A stretch of DNA of 33,128 nucleotides from NCBI GenBank assembly GCA_003023365.1, contig PXTG01000069.1, positions 5,473-38,600 on the forward strand, in the 5' to 3' direction. The notes beneath the pieces were generated by a model. That model was not told where the DNA came from. It saw only the letters and a list, made by a program, of their open reading frames with translations, and searched no databases. This DNA comes from Bacteroidetes bacterium QH_7_62_13 (GTDB lineage Bacteria > Bacteroidota > Rhodothermia > Rhodothermales > Salinibacteraceae). Positions 9,599-19,257 of this stretch are shown here, one piece after another (position 1 is the stretch's first letter; each line of letters starts with the position of its first letter). The position numbers were made by a program, and so were the translations under genes.

Positions 9599-10321
9599 TT
9601 ACGCCTTTGTCGAGGCCTGGGAGGTAGCCGCCTTCCGCTTGAGGGCCGAGAGCCAGCGCGTGATGTCGATGTCTTTGGGACAGGCCTCGTTGCAGTTGAA
9701 GATGGTGTAGCATTTCCAGAGGCCGTCTGGCGAATCGACCACGTCGAGCCGTTCCTCGGCGCCGTCGTCGCGGCTGTCAAATGTGTAACGGTAGGCCTTG
9801 AGCATGGCCGCGGGGCCGAGGTAATCCGGGTCCGCCCAGGTGGAGGGACAGGCGTGCGTGCACGCCCCACACATGATACACTTCGTCGCGTCCTCGATGA
9901 CCTCGTGCTCCTCGGGGCTTTGTTCGCGCTCGCGCTCCGGAGCCGGCCCATCGGTGATGAGCCACGGCTTCACGTCCCGGTACTTTTCAAAGAAGCGGCT
10001 CTGATCGATGACGAGGTCCTTCACGACCGGGGCGGAGGGAAGCGGGGCAAACGTGATGGTGTCTCCGTCCCCGTCCACCAGCTCCTGGACGAGTACGGAG
10101 CAGGCGAGCTTATTCTCACCGTTGATCTGCATCGCGTCGGAACCGCAGATGCCGTGCGCGCAACTCTTCCGGAAGGAGAGCGTCCCGTCCTCGTGCCACT
10201 TGACGTGGAGCAACAGGGAGAGGGCGCTATCCAGAGGATCGGCCGGCACCTCGTAGGACTCCCAGTGTGGCTCCTCGTCCTCGTCGGGATTATAGCGCTT
10301 GATCTCTACGTTCAAATCCAT
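9599..10321 (-). CDS. sdhB: Succinate dehydrogenase/fumarate reductase iron-sulfur subunit
   Basis: RKSCAHGICGSDAMQINGENKLAC (2Fe-2S), CIMCGACTHACP and CNEACPKDIDITRWL (Fe-S clusters). Confidence 0.95.
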   Translation of the reverse strand: MDLNVEIKRYNPDEDEEPHWESYEVPADPLDSALSLLLHVKWHEDGTLSFRKSCAHGICGSDAMQINGENKLACSVLVQELVDGDGDTITFAPLPSAPVVKDLVIDQSRFFEKYRDVKPWLITDGPAPEREREQSPEEHEVIEDATKCIMCGACTHACPSTWADPDYLGPAAMLKAYRYTFDSRDDGAEERLDVVDSPDGLWKCYTIFNCNEACPKDIDITRWLSALKRKAATSQASTKA

Positions 10322-10402
10322 GAGCTACTCCGGTCGTTGTCTGTTTTCAAAAATAGTGCTTGCCCAGGGGCAGAATCGGTGGGAGGGCCCGGCGTCCAAT
10401 TC

Positions 10403-12145
10403 CTAATAGCTGCGTTCCTTCGGTTCGAAGCGAGTGATGACGACATCCTTGTCGTCGAACTCGTAATTGCCCTGGCAGTCGCTACGGAAGAGCGTATGCT
10501 TCAGCCACTTCTCGTCGTTACGCTCCTCGTAGTCTTCGCGGGAGTGCGCCCCGCGGCTCTCCGTTCGGTTGCGGGCAGACGCCGCAATGGCCTCGGCGTA
10601 GTCCACCATGAAGCCGACCTCGACGGCGTCCATCAGGTCGGTATTGAACCGCTTGCCCTTGTCGTCCACGACGACGTTCTTCGCTCGCTGTCGAAGCCCC
10701 TCGATGTCGTTGAGGGCCGTGGAAAGTGTGTTGTCGTTGCGGAAGACGGAGACGTTTTCCATCATCGTCTCCTGTAGTTCGGTGCGCACATTCACGGTGG
10801 GCTCACCCTCGTCCCGGGTGTTGGAGAGCAGGTCGTCGAGCATGTCGCGCGTGTCCTTCTCGGGCTCCTCCGGCAGCGGGGAAAAGTCCTTGCCCTGACG
10901 CACCTGCCGGGCCATCTCCATGCCGGTACGGCGGCCCATGACCACGAGCTCCAGCAGGGCGTTGGTGCCGAGCCGGTTGGCCCCGTGGATACTCACGCAC
11001 GCGCACTCACCCACGGCATAGAGGCCCGGGACGTACTCCCCGCGCTCGCCTTTCTCGACGTGGCCGTCCTCGTTGGCCGGAATGCCCCCCATCGCGTAGT
11101 GGCAGGTGGGCACCACCGGAATGGGCTCCTCCTTGGGGTTCACGGCCATGTAGGTTCGCGAAAACTCCGAAATCTCCGGCAGCTTCTCGTCCAGAATCTT
11201 CTCGTCGAGGTGGGTCAGATCGAGATGGACGTAGTTCTTGTCCTGAATGCCCCGCCCCTGGCGGATTTCTTTGTAGATGCACTGGCTCACCATGTCGCGC
11301 GGAGCGAGGTCCTTCACGGTCGGTGCGTAACGCTCCATGAAGCGTTCGCCCTCACTGTTTCGTAGGACGCCGCCTTCTCCGCGGGCCCCCTCCGTGATGA
11401 GGATGCCGAGGCGGTAGAGGCCCGTGGGATGAAACTGCACGAACTCCATGTCCTCCAGCGGGATGCCGTTGCGCAGCATGATGCCCATGCCGTCGCCGGT
11501 GCTAGCGTGGGCGTTGGAGGTCGTCTCGAAGGCACGGCCGTACCCCCCGGTGGCGAAGCAGACCTGCTTGGCGTGGAAGGTGTGGATTTCACCAGTCAGG
11601 ATTTCGTACGCCACCACGCCGGCGCACTCCCCATCCTCCGTCATGATGAGGTCGAGGACCTGAAACTCGTCGTAGAAACGGACCCCCTGTTTCGTGCACT
11701 GATCGTAGAGGGTATGGAGAATCGTATGCCCGGTACGGTCGGCGGCGTGGCACGACCGCTTCACCGGCGCCTCGCCGAAGTTGCGGGTGTGCCCGCCAAA
11801 CCGACGCTGGGAGATCGTGCCCTCCTCGTTTCGGCTGAAGGGCACGCCGTAGTGCTCCAGCTCCACGATCGTACGGGGCGCGTCCTTGCAGAGCGCCTCG
11901 ATGGCGTCCTGGTCGCCCACGTAGTCGCTGCCCTTCACCGTGTCGAAGGCGTGCCACAACCAGTGGTCTTCCTCCTCGTTGCCGAGGGCCGCGGCGATGC
12001 CGCCCTGAGCAGCGCCCGTGTGGGAGCGGAGGGGGTGGAGCTTCGAAACGACGCCGACGTCGGCGCCCCCTTCTCGGGCGTAGAGCGCGGCCATGAGGCC
12101 CGACCCGCCCGCTCCAACGACAACAACATCGTGCTCAAAAGTCAT
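10403..12145 (-). CDS. sdhA: Succinate dehydrogenase flavoprotein subunit
   Basis: [63 protein letters not shown] site, [35 protein letters not shown]. Confidence 0.96.
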   Translation of the reverse strand: MTFEHDVVVVGAGGSGLMAALYAREGGADVGVVSKLHPLRSHTGAAQGGIAAALGNEEEDHWLWHAFDTVKGSDYVGDQDAIEALCKDAPRTIVELEHYGVPFSRNEEGTISQRRFGGHTRNFGEAPVKRSCHAADRTGHTILHTLYDQCTKQGVRFYDEFQVLDLIMTEDGECAGVVAYEILTGEIHTFHAKQVCFATGGYGRAFETTSNAHASTGDGMGIMLRNGIPLEDMEFVQFHPTGLYRLGILITEGARGEGGVLRNSEGERFMERYAPTVKDLAPRDMVSQCIYKEIRQGRGIQDKNYVHLDLTHLDEKILDEKLPEISEFSRTYMAVNPKEEPIPVVPTCHYAMGGIPANEDGHVEKGERGEYVPGLYAVGECACVSIHGANRLGTNALLELVVMGRRTGMEMARQVRQGKDFSPLPEEPEKDTRDMLDDLLSNTRDEGEPTVNVRTELQETMMENVSVFRNDNTLSTALNDIEGLRQRAKNVVVDDKGKRFNTDLMDAVEVGFMVDYAEAIAASARNRTESRGAHSREDYEERNDEKWLKHTLFRSDCQGNYEFDDKDVVITRFEPKERSY

Positions 12146-12163
12146 AGTGCGTGGTGCGTGAAG

Positions 12164-12265
12164 TGTGATGAGTGAAGTGTGATGAGTGAAGCGTGACGAG
12201 TGAGAGCAGACCTCCTACTACAGACTGACTCGTTATCTCACGGATCACGATTCACGTTTCACACC
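12164..12265. repeat. Three 14-bp tandem units (tgtgatgagtgaag x2 exact, plus cgtgacgagtgaga) followed by an inverted-complementary tract
   Basis: Units at 12164-12177, 12178-12191, 12192-12205. The tract at about 12229-12265 (tctcacggatcacgattcacgtttcacacc) is roughly the reverse complement of ggtgcgtgaagtgtgatgagtgaag, giving an imperfect hairpin between sdhD and sdhA. Confidence 0.65.
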
Positions 12266-12320
12266 CCGATAGTGGGAAGCAGTATTTTCAGAATCGCCCT
12301 CTTTCGCCTGGGAATGCCGT

Positions 12321-12779
12321 TCACCACCCGGCCGTGATCACCGAGTACGTTCCAATGATGAACAGCCCCAGTGCCACGGTCCAGGAGAGCACGCTGGCGA
12401 TCAGGCGGCCCATCGGATTGCGGATGTAGTCGGTCATCACGTTGTTGAGCCCGTAGAAGCCATGGTGCAGGGCTACAATGAGGAAGAGAACATTGAAGCC
12501 CTTCCAGAGGAACGCATACACCGGATCGGCCAGGCGCTGCATCACGACCTGATAGGGGGTCGCTTCGGCGTCGGGCCCAAACCGGGCCTTCACCCCTTCT
12601 TTCGCCTCCTCGGGGTATTCAGGCATCTCATTCTTCTCCGTGACGACCTCGTGGGTGACGGACGCCACCTGGTGGTCGTAGTGCTGCACCCAAAAGTGGG
12701 TGATCAGCATGAAGACGAGAAACGTGCCCGTGATGCGGTGCAGAAACCAGTTCAGCGCGTTCGACTGAGAGGAAGCCAT
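12321..12779 (-). CDS. sdhD: Succinate dehydrogenase hydrophobic membrane anchor subunit
   Basis: NALNWFLHRITGTFLVFMLITHFWVQHYDH and LFLIVALHHGFYGLNNVMTDYI; located between sdhA and sdhC. Confidence 0.85.
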   Translation of the reverse strand: MASSQSNALNWFLHRITGTFLVFMLITHFWVQHYDHQVASVTHEVVTEKNEMPEYPEEAKEGVKARFGPDAEATPYQVVMQRLADPVYAFLWKGFNVLFLIVALHHGFYGLNNVMTDYIRNPMGRLIASVLSWTVALGLFIIGTYSVITAGW

Positions 12780-12830
12780 GGATCGGAGAGAACTAAGGGT
12801 GGACGGTACGATGCAGAACGCAACTCGGCG

Positions 12831-13295
12831 TTAGAGGAAGAGCGACGGCATCGAGCCGGGTCCGAAGAGCCACTCCCCCAGCGCGTAGATCGACGGCCAG
12901 CCTCCGACGAGAATGATCAGAAGCGTCACCGCGCCCAGGGTTGCGAACAGCCGTTTTTGCTTCGGGCTCCAGCCGAGAAGATCAATCAGCACAATGCGGA
13001 GCCCATTCATGGCGTGGTAGGCGACCGCCACGAGGAGCGCAAACTCGCCCACCTTGAAGATGGGGCTGTGATACTTCGCAATCAGCGCATTAAAGGTTTC
13101 CGGATCCGTTAGTGCGGTTAGGCCCCAAATGTGAATGATGAGGTAGACGACGAGGCCCACCCCGGTGAGCCGGTGCATCATCCAGGCAAACATGCCGGTG
13201 CGGATCCGGTACCGCTGAAAGCGACTTTCCTGCTCGGCGGTTGCCGCGTCCTTCGACGACGCTTTCGGGGGGCGTTCTCGGGTGTCCACTGCCAT
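12831..13295 (-). CDS. sdhC: Succinate dehydrogenase cytochrome b556 subunit
   Basis: RYRIRTGMFAWMMHRLTGVGLVVYLIIHIWGL and AVAYHAMNGLRIVLID. Confidence 0.88.
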   Translation of the reverse strand: MAVDTRERPPKASSKDAATAEQESRFQRYRIRTGMFAWMMHRLTGVGLVVYLIIHIWGLTALTDPETFNALIAKYHSPIFKVGEFALLVAVAYHAMNGLRIVLIDLLGWSPKQKRLFATLGAVTLLIILVGGWPSIYALGEWLFGPGSMPSLFL

Positions 13296-13572
13296 AGCGG
13301 AAGAAAGCGTTGTGATGCAAAGGGAAAGGGTCCCAGGGAAATAAAGCGCACGCGAGAGCCGGCGTCCCGTTCCGGAGCGTCGGTTGACTCAACGATCTCG
13401 TTTCGATCGGGTACTGGGGGGAGACCCGGGCGCTGACCGCTCTGTGCTTGGGAAAAAGTGACCTACAAACTGCCTGCCAAAGGCACACACGGACGAGCAG
13501 GTGTCTGAGCATTTTCCCCCAGACACCTCTCGGCGTTGGGCCCGCAGGTCGGCGACTACAGACCGGCGTCGA

Positions 13573-14736
13573 CTATCGCTCCTCAACGGGGACGAAAGTC
13601 TTGTCCCGCTCGCCGACGTACTGGGCGCGGGGACGAATCAGACGGTTGTCTTCCCACTGCTCCAGAAGGTGAGACGTCCACCCGGCCGTGCGACTCAGTG
13701 CGAAGATGGGCGTGAAGAGATCGGGGTCGATGCCTAACTGGTAGTAGGTGGAGGCGCTGAAGAAGTCGACGTTCGGTGGCAATCCCTTGTCTTCCTTCAC
13801 CGTCTCCATAATTTCCATGCTGTACCGATACCACTTCATGTCTCCCTCCTCTTCACTCAGCTCCTTCACCATGTCCCGAAGAATAGCGGCGCGGGGATCC
13901 ATGGTCTTGTAGACGCGGTGCCCAAAGCCCATGACGCGTTCGCCGGCCTCCAGTCGCTCGCGGACGTATTCGGCGGGGTCGGCCCCTTTCTCGTCGATAT
14001 CCATGAGCATTCGCATTACCTCCCGATTGGCCCCCCCGTGAAGCGGTCCTTTGAGGGCGCCGATGGCCCCGGGGATTGCGGAGTACATGTCCGACATTGT
14101 CGACCCGATCACGCGGCTGGTGAAGGTGGATGCATTCAGCCCGTGGTCGGCGTGCAGCACCAGACAGACGTCGAAGGTGTGCTCGGCGGCCTCGCCCGGT
14201 TCTTCTCCGTTGAGCATGTAGAGGAAGTTGTGGGCCATCGAGCCGTGGTCGAGCGGGGAGACCGGATCGAGCCCCTTCCGCAGGCGATCGAAGGAGGCGA
14301 TGAGGGTCGGGATCTGGGACAAAATGCGAACGGCCTTCCGACGGTTGGCGGCCTCCGCCATCAGGTTGGCCTCGTCGTCGTACTGTCCGAGAGCGGAAAC
14401 GGCCGTTTGGAGCACCGCCATCGGGTGGGCGTCGTCGGGCACGTTGCGCAGGAAGTCGAGAACGGGCGCCGGCAGTGCGCGCTCGCTGCGAAGTTCCTGC
14501 CGCAGCCCGTCGAGCTCACTCTGCGTCGGGAGCTTCCCGTTGGCGAGCAGGTACACAACCTCCTCGAAGCAGGCGCCCTCGGCCAGGTCGTTGATATCGT
14601 ATCCCCGATAGATCAGCTGTCCGTTCTGCCCGTCAATGTCGGAAAGCGCGGACTCCAGGGCGATCACACCCTCCAGTCCCGGAGCCTTGATGGGCGCGTC
14701 GTCCGTCGTCAGCTCTTTTACGTCGTGGTCAGCCAT
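13573..14736 (-). CDS. gltA: Citrate synthase
   Basis: GQLIYRGYDINDLAEGACFEEVVYLLANGKLP, LVLHADHGLNASTFTSRVIGSTMSDMYSAIPGAIGALKGPLHGGANREVM, MGFGHRVYKTMDPRA. Confidence 0.94.
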   Translation of the reverse strand: MADHDVKELTTDDAPIKAPGLEGVIALESALSDIDGQNGQLIYRGYDINDLAEGACFEEVVYLLANGKLPTQSELDGLRQELRSERALPAPVLDFLRNVPDDAHPMAVLQTAVSALGQYDDEANLMAEAANRRKAVRILSQIPTLIASFDRLRKGLDPVSPLDHGSMAHNFLYMLNGEEPGEAAEHTFDVCLVLHADHGLNASTFTSRVIGSTMSDMYSAIPGAIGALKGPLHGGANREVMRMLMDIDEKGADPAEYVRERLEAGERVMGFGHRVYKTMDPRAAILRDMVKELSEEEGDMKWYRYSMEIMETVKEDKGLPPNVDFFSASTYYQLGIDPDLFTPIFALSRTAGWTSHLLEQWEDNRLIRPRAQYVGERDKTFVPVEER

Positions 14737-15802
14737 AAGGATGGTCCGTTGAATGTCAAAACGTTGGAGAAGATGAATCAGGCCCCTGCATCGGATCCAG
14801 CGGTCATCGACTGGGTACGAGGGGCACCCCCGTTAGCGTGCACTAGCTGGGAGGCATGTGGGGTATAACGTAACAGGAAAATTGAGAGAGTCCAGGGAAG
14901 TCGTCGGGTCGTTCCTCGAATTTTTTTGTTTTTGCCAAAAACCTCATCCGGGCGTGGGTTTCTTCTTCAACGTCTAAGCTGAGTGCGGGACTCCCCAGTC
15001 TACAGATCCTAATGTACAGATCTGACCTACGTGCACGAATTTTCGGTGGACCCCCGTTTTCAGTAGGTCTCATCCGTCCTTGCACGCCCAGTTGGGAGAG
15101 TTCATTCCAGTATCCACTGTCTCAAGCAGGGGGCCGCAGTGACCCGGAAAAGAGGACCGGGCCAGACCAACTCGACCGGGTCCGGACGGCTCTGTGACGC
15201 CAACCACTCTCCACAGCGGGATCATTTTTCCCGACGCGTCAATACCCATTATGATACTTTCGTACGTGGAGAAATTTCCACGTGGCTTGGGATGCCTCCT
15301 GACGACTGTTGAGACGAACAGTGGCTGGGTCCCAAAAACGGTCGGGACTGTCGGGGAGACGCGCCGATCATACGGTTTTGTCTCTCCGATTCAGGGTGCG
15401 GCGTAGGGTGCCGGTTGGTCGATGTTCGACCGACCGGCCGTCGGATCGATCGCTCTGCACGGCAGACGCGCGGTCCGGCCCTTTTCCGCACTCGACGCCT
15501 GTTGACGCCGTCCGTCGTTGGCATCCCGACGATCCAGTCGTCTCCCGAGACGACCCCCCTTTCGAAACCACTGCTCACGAGTCAAACCGTGCCCGAGCGC
15601 ACTGGTATCGGCGCAGGACCGGACGCGGGGCTTCGTACAGCGGAGCCGTTTTCCGCCTCCGTCCTGCCACGCGTACCCGCCGAGCTGAACAGGCGGGCGG
15701 TCCGCGTATCCTTCCTGACTACGACTGCTAACCGTCCTGCATGACTTTCCCGGACCTCATACATGCTGACCGGTGCGCGCTTCGGCACTCCCTACCCGAC
15801 CT

Positions 15803-17608
15803 ATGTCCAAAGAAATCGTCGTAAACGTTGGCGAGAGCCAAACCCGCATCGCCATCGTCGAAGATGGCAAGCTCGTAGAACTCTACATTGAGAATGCCGA
15901 GAACAAGCGCACGATCGGCAACCTTTGTCTCGGGCGCATCCGCAAGGTGATGCCCAGCATTCAGGCCGCGTTCGTCGACATCGGCCAGGAGCAGGATGCG
16001 TTTCTTCACTTCTCGGACCTTTCCGACAACCTCCCCTACCTGCTCGACTTCCTGGATCTCGACAAGCCGAAGGTCGAGGCCATCGACGTGCCGCCCGGCG
16101 AAAAGGACTGGGACAAGCGTCCCTCCGATATTCTCAATCGCGGCCAGGAAATCCTCGTTCAGATCACGAAGGAGCCAATTTCGAACAAGGGAAGCCGCAT
16201 CTCCACGGACCTTTCCCTGGCCGGGCGATTTCTGGTCCTGGTCCCCCTCCAGAACTACGTTGCCGTCTCGCGCAAAATTACCAACGACAAGGAGCGACGC
16301 CGCTTGAAAGCCCTCGCCGGCAGTCTGGTGCCCGATAACTTCGGGGTCATCGTGCGCACCGTGGCCGAGGACCGCGACGCTAAGTCGTTGGACAAGGACC
16401 TGAAGCTCCTTATGGAGCGCTGGCGCCGCGTCGAGAATCGGTTGCAGGAGAACCCCGATCCGCCCGCGTTGGTGCACGAAGACGTGGACATGGCGTCCTC
16501 TATCATCCGCGACCAGTTCTCGGAGGAGTACGATCGAATCTTCGTCGACCACGAGAACCTCTTCCATAGCATTCGCAGCTACGTGAAGGCCGTGGCCCCG
16601 AGCATGGTCGACCGGATCGACCTGCATGAGGGCGACCAGCCGGTCTTTGAGGCTGCCAGCATCCAGCAGGGGGCCGATCGGGCGTTCAAGGACCGCGTGG
16701 AGCTTCCGTCCGGCGGCTACCTGTTTATCGAACGGACCGAGGCGATGCACGTCGTCGACGTAAACTCGGGCCGTTCGGGAAAAGGCAAGTCGCAGGCCGA
16801 AAACTCCCTGAACGTAAATCTGGAGGCCGCCCGCGTCATCGCCCGTCAGATCCGGCTGCGCGACCTGGGCGGGATCATCGTGGTCGACTTCATCGACCTG
16901 CACGACGAGAAAGACAAGAAGAAGGTCTACGATGAGCTCAAGAAGGGCTTCAAGGACGACCGGGCGGTCACGAAAGTGTTGCCCATGAGCGACTTTGGGC
17001 TCGTGGAGATTACCCGTCAGCGGCTACGCCCCAGCATTACGACGACGTTTTCCTCGGCCAACGGGGCCCCGTCCCCCGACGACGAAGACGACGGGTCCGA
17101 CAAGCTTCGCCGGGCCGAACGCAAGATTCAACGGCTGGAGCAGGAAGTGGAGAAGCGCGAAGAGGAGGTCGAGCGCCTCAAGGAGCAGAAAGACGAGGAC
17201 GATGCCGACGAGAAAGCGGCGGAGGCGGAGCAACTCCGCGAGAAAATCCGGCACCTGGAGCGCCAGGTAGAGGAGGCTCGTGAGCGCGCGCAGGCCAGCC
17301 CCCAGGCCCCCACCGTCGATGGAGAGGCGGGCGGCCCCGTCCACACCCGAGAAGCGATGGCCTCCGCCAACGAGTTTGTAGAGAAGGTCGAACAGTGGAT
17401 CAGCGAGCATCGGGACCAGCATCGCGCAATCACCCTGCGCGTTCATCCGTTCACGGCCGCATTTCTCCAGCGTCCGGTGCCGAGCCACCCCACCCGCTGG
17501 TTCATGAACCATCTCGTGCGCGTTCACCTCGAAACCGACGACGACCTCGACCCGCTTACCTTCCACGTCGTTGATCCGCATGGCGAGCCGCTCACTGAAT
17601 CGGCGTGA
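15803..17608 (+). CDS. rng: RNase E/G family ribonuclease with a charged coiled-coil segment after the catalytic region
   Basis: MSKEIVVNVGESQTRIAIVEDGKLVELYIEN; S1-like GRIRKVMPSIQAAFVDIGQEQDAFLH; HVVDVNSGRS; GGIIVVDFIDLHDEKDKKKV; GLVEITRQRLRPS. The start at 15803 is preferred over the upstream in-frame ATG at 15773. Confidence 0.92.
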   Translation: MSKEIVVNVGESQTRIAIVEDGKLVELYIENAENKRTIGNLCLGRIRKVMPSIQAAFVDIGQEQDAFLHFSDLSDNLPYLLDFLDLDKPKVEAIDVPPGEKDWDKRPSDILNRGQEILVQITKEPISNKGSRISTDLSLAGRFLVLVPLQNYVAVSRKITNDKERRRLKALAGSLVPDNFGVIVRTVAEDRDAKSLDKDLKLLMERWRRVENRLQENPDPPALVHEDVDMASSIIRDQFSEEYDRIFVDHENLFHSIRSYVKAVAPSMVDRIDLHEGDQPVFEAASIQQGADRAFKDRVELPSGGYLFIERTEAMHVVDVNSGRSGKGKSQAENSLNVNLEAARVIARQIRLRDLGGIIVVDFIDLHDEKDKKKVYDELKKGFKDDRAVTKVLPMSDFGLVEITRQRLRPSITTTFSSANGAPSPDDEDDGSDKLRRAERKIQRLEQEVEKREEEVERLKEQKDEDDADEKAAEAEQLREKIRHLERQVEEARERAQASPQAPTVDGEAGGPVHTREAMASANEFVEKVEQWISEHRDQHRAITLRVHPFTAAFLQRPVPSHPTRWFMNHLVRVHLETDDDLDPLTFHVVDPHGEPLTESA

Positions 17609-17766
17609 CGTTCTGCGGGGGCCGGAACAACCGACCGGCCCAGGCGGAATGAGGAGACGGTCGGAACCGCCCACGGCACTGTGTGAAGTATGTCTGTGCC
17701 GGTCGAGGGGCGTCGGGCGGTTCTGAACGCTACTCGCGGCCCTGCCGAACTCGCTCATTCGTGCGC

Positions 17767-18057
17767 ATGGACACGACGACGATCATCGAAGAACTCGAGG
17801 ACGTAGCCGGCCGGCTCGGGTTTGAGGTTCGAATTGAAAAGGGAAACTTCCGGGGAGGACGGTGCATCATGGGGGGGGAAGAACTCATCATGCTCAACAA
17901 GCGCCACCAGCCTGAGACCCGGCTTGTCGTACTGGCCGAGGCTCTTCGGGACGCCCCTCTTGACACCATCTACATGAAGCCGGCCGTGCGTCAGGCCCTT
18001 GAAGATACGTGGGCACAGCTCGACGCGGCGGAGGAGGCGACGCATGTCGACGGATGA
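17767..18057 (+). CDS. Conserved-looking hypothetical protein (96 aa)
   Basis: MDTTTIIEELEDVAGRLGFEVRIEKGNFRGGRCIMGGEELIMLNKRHQPETRLVVLAEALRDAPLDTIYMKPAVRQALEDTW...; its 3' end overlaps the start of the next ORF, consistent with an operon. Confidence 0.75.
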   Translation: MDTTTIIEELEDVAGRLGFEVRIEKGNFRGGRCIMGGEELIMLNKRHQPETRLVVLAEALRDAPLDTIYMKPAVRQALEDTWAQLDAAEEATHVDG

Positions 18058-18880
18058 GGAGCCGATCGAATCGGAGGTGCCAACGGCCGAGATGGTCGTG
18101 ACCGACGCCGCCCCTGAGCGCCACGCCGACACGCCCCCGCTCACCGTCACCTTTCTGGGGACAGGAACCTCCACCGGCGTGCCCGTCATCGGCTGCGGAT
18201 GCGAGGTGTGCTCGTCGGACGATCCACGCGATACCCGGACCCGCTGCGCCTGCCATGTGCGCGTCGGGGAGATGGGCGTGCTCATCGACACCGGTCCCGA
18301 CTTTCGACGGCAGGCCCTGCGCGAAGACATCGCCCGCATCGATGCGGTCTGTTACACACATCACCACTTCGACCACGTCGTCGGCATCGACGACCTCCGG
18401 CCTTTCTTCTTCGACAATCGCCGCGTGATGCCGTGCTACGCCCACGCCGACACGGCGGCCGTCCTGCGCCGAAACTACGACTACATCTTCGGCGCCGATC
18501 CGTATCCCGGGGCGGCCAACGTGGCCCTCGAAGAAGTGGACGGTCCGTTTACCGTCCCGATTCTTCTCTACCACGGCGAGATGCCGGTCTACGGCTACCG
18601 GATTGGAAACTTCGCGTACCTGACCGACGTGAGCGAGATTCCGGAGGCGAGCTACGCAGGATTGGACGACCTCGACGTGCTCGTCCTCGATGCCTTGCGG
18701 CCCGACCCCCATCCTACGCACTTCTCGTTCGACAAGGCCGTGAACGTGGCCCGGCGCATCGGGGCTCGGCAGACCTACTTCGTACACATGACCCACAATG
18801 TTCGCCACGCCGAGGCCAATGCCCGCCTTCCCGAGGACATGCAGTTGGCCTACGACGGACTCACGTTTGAGTCTAGATAG
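18044..18880 (+). CDS. MBL-fold metallo-hydrolase (PhnP-like)
   Basis: TVTFLGTGTSTGVPVIGCGCEVCSSDDPRDTRTRCA, YTHHHFDHVVGIDDLRPF (HxHxDH-type motif), FAYLTDVSEIP, LVLDALRPDPHPTHFSFDKAV. Confidence 0.9.
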   Translation: MSTDEEPIESEVPTAEMVVTDAAPERHADTPPLTVTFLGTGTSTGVPVIGCGCEVCSSDDPRDTRTRCACHVRVGEMGVLIDTGPDFRRQALREDIARIDAVCYTHHHFDHVVGIDDLRPFFFDNRRVMPCYAHADTAAVLRRNYDYIFGADPYPGAANVALEEVDGPFTVPILLYHGEMPVYGYRIGNFAYLTDVSEIPEASYAGLDDLDVLVLDALRPDPHPTHFSFDKAVNVARRIGARQTYFVHMTHNVRHAEANARLPEDMQLAYDGLTFESR

Positions 18881-19257
18881 AGAGGGGGACGAGCGTCCAG
18901 TCGGGGGGAAGGCGCCGGGACGCGGTTGAACAGGTTCGCCCACCGGGCGCCTGTGGGGAGAAGGGGACGGACAACGGGAACTGCCCCGAATGCTCGTGGG
19001 AGGCCGGAGGTGTGTCGCCGAAGCGGGCCGAGGCGGATGGGATCGAGACATCTGCGATAAACAATGCCGGCAAGGGGGGATTGAAAGTAGCCGTACCCAA
19101 GACGAGTAGAACGCGTCGACGGGTGCTCGTCTGTGCCCCCCAAGTGCTTGAAGTGGGCGAGACCGCCGTTTCGGCTTCACTGTGGCAGGACGTCACGGCC
19201 CCACGACGGATTACGCCCGGTCTGCACCTGGACGGTTTGGAATGGCCCTGCCTCCTT

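Noticed and set aside
15309-15788. Overlapping small ORFs in three or more frames upstream of RNase E/G
   Set aside because: All are Arg/Pro/Thr-rich with no coding bias or motifs; the region is treated as non-coding.
15728-16903. 391-aa minus-strand ORF antisense to RNase E/G
   Set aside because: Shadow ORF; no domain-like motifs.
17894-19180. 428-aa minus-strand ORF antisense to the MBL-fold hydrolase
   Set aside because: Shadow ORF; Pro/Arg/His-rich with no motifs.
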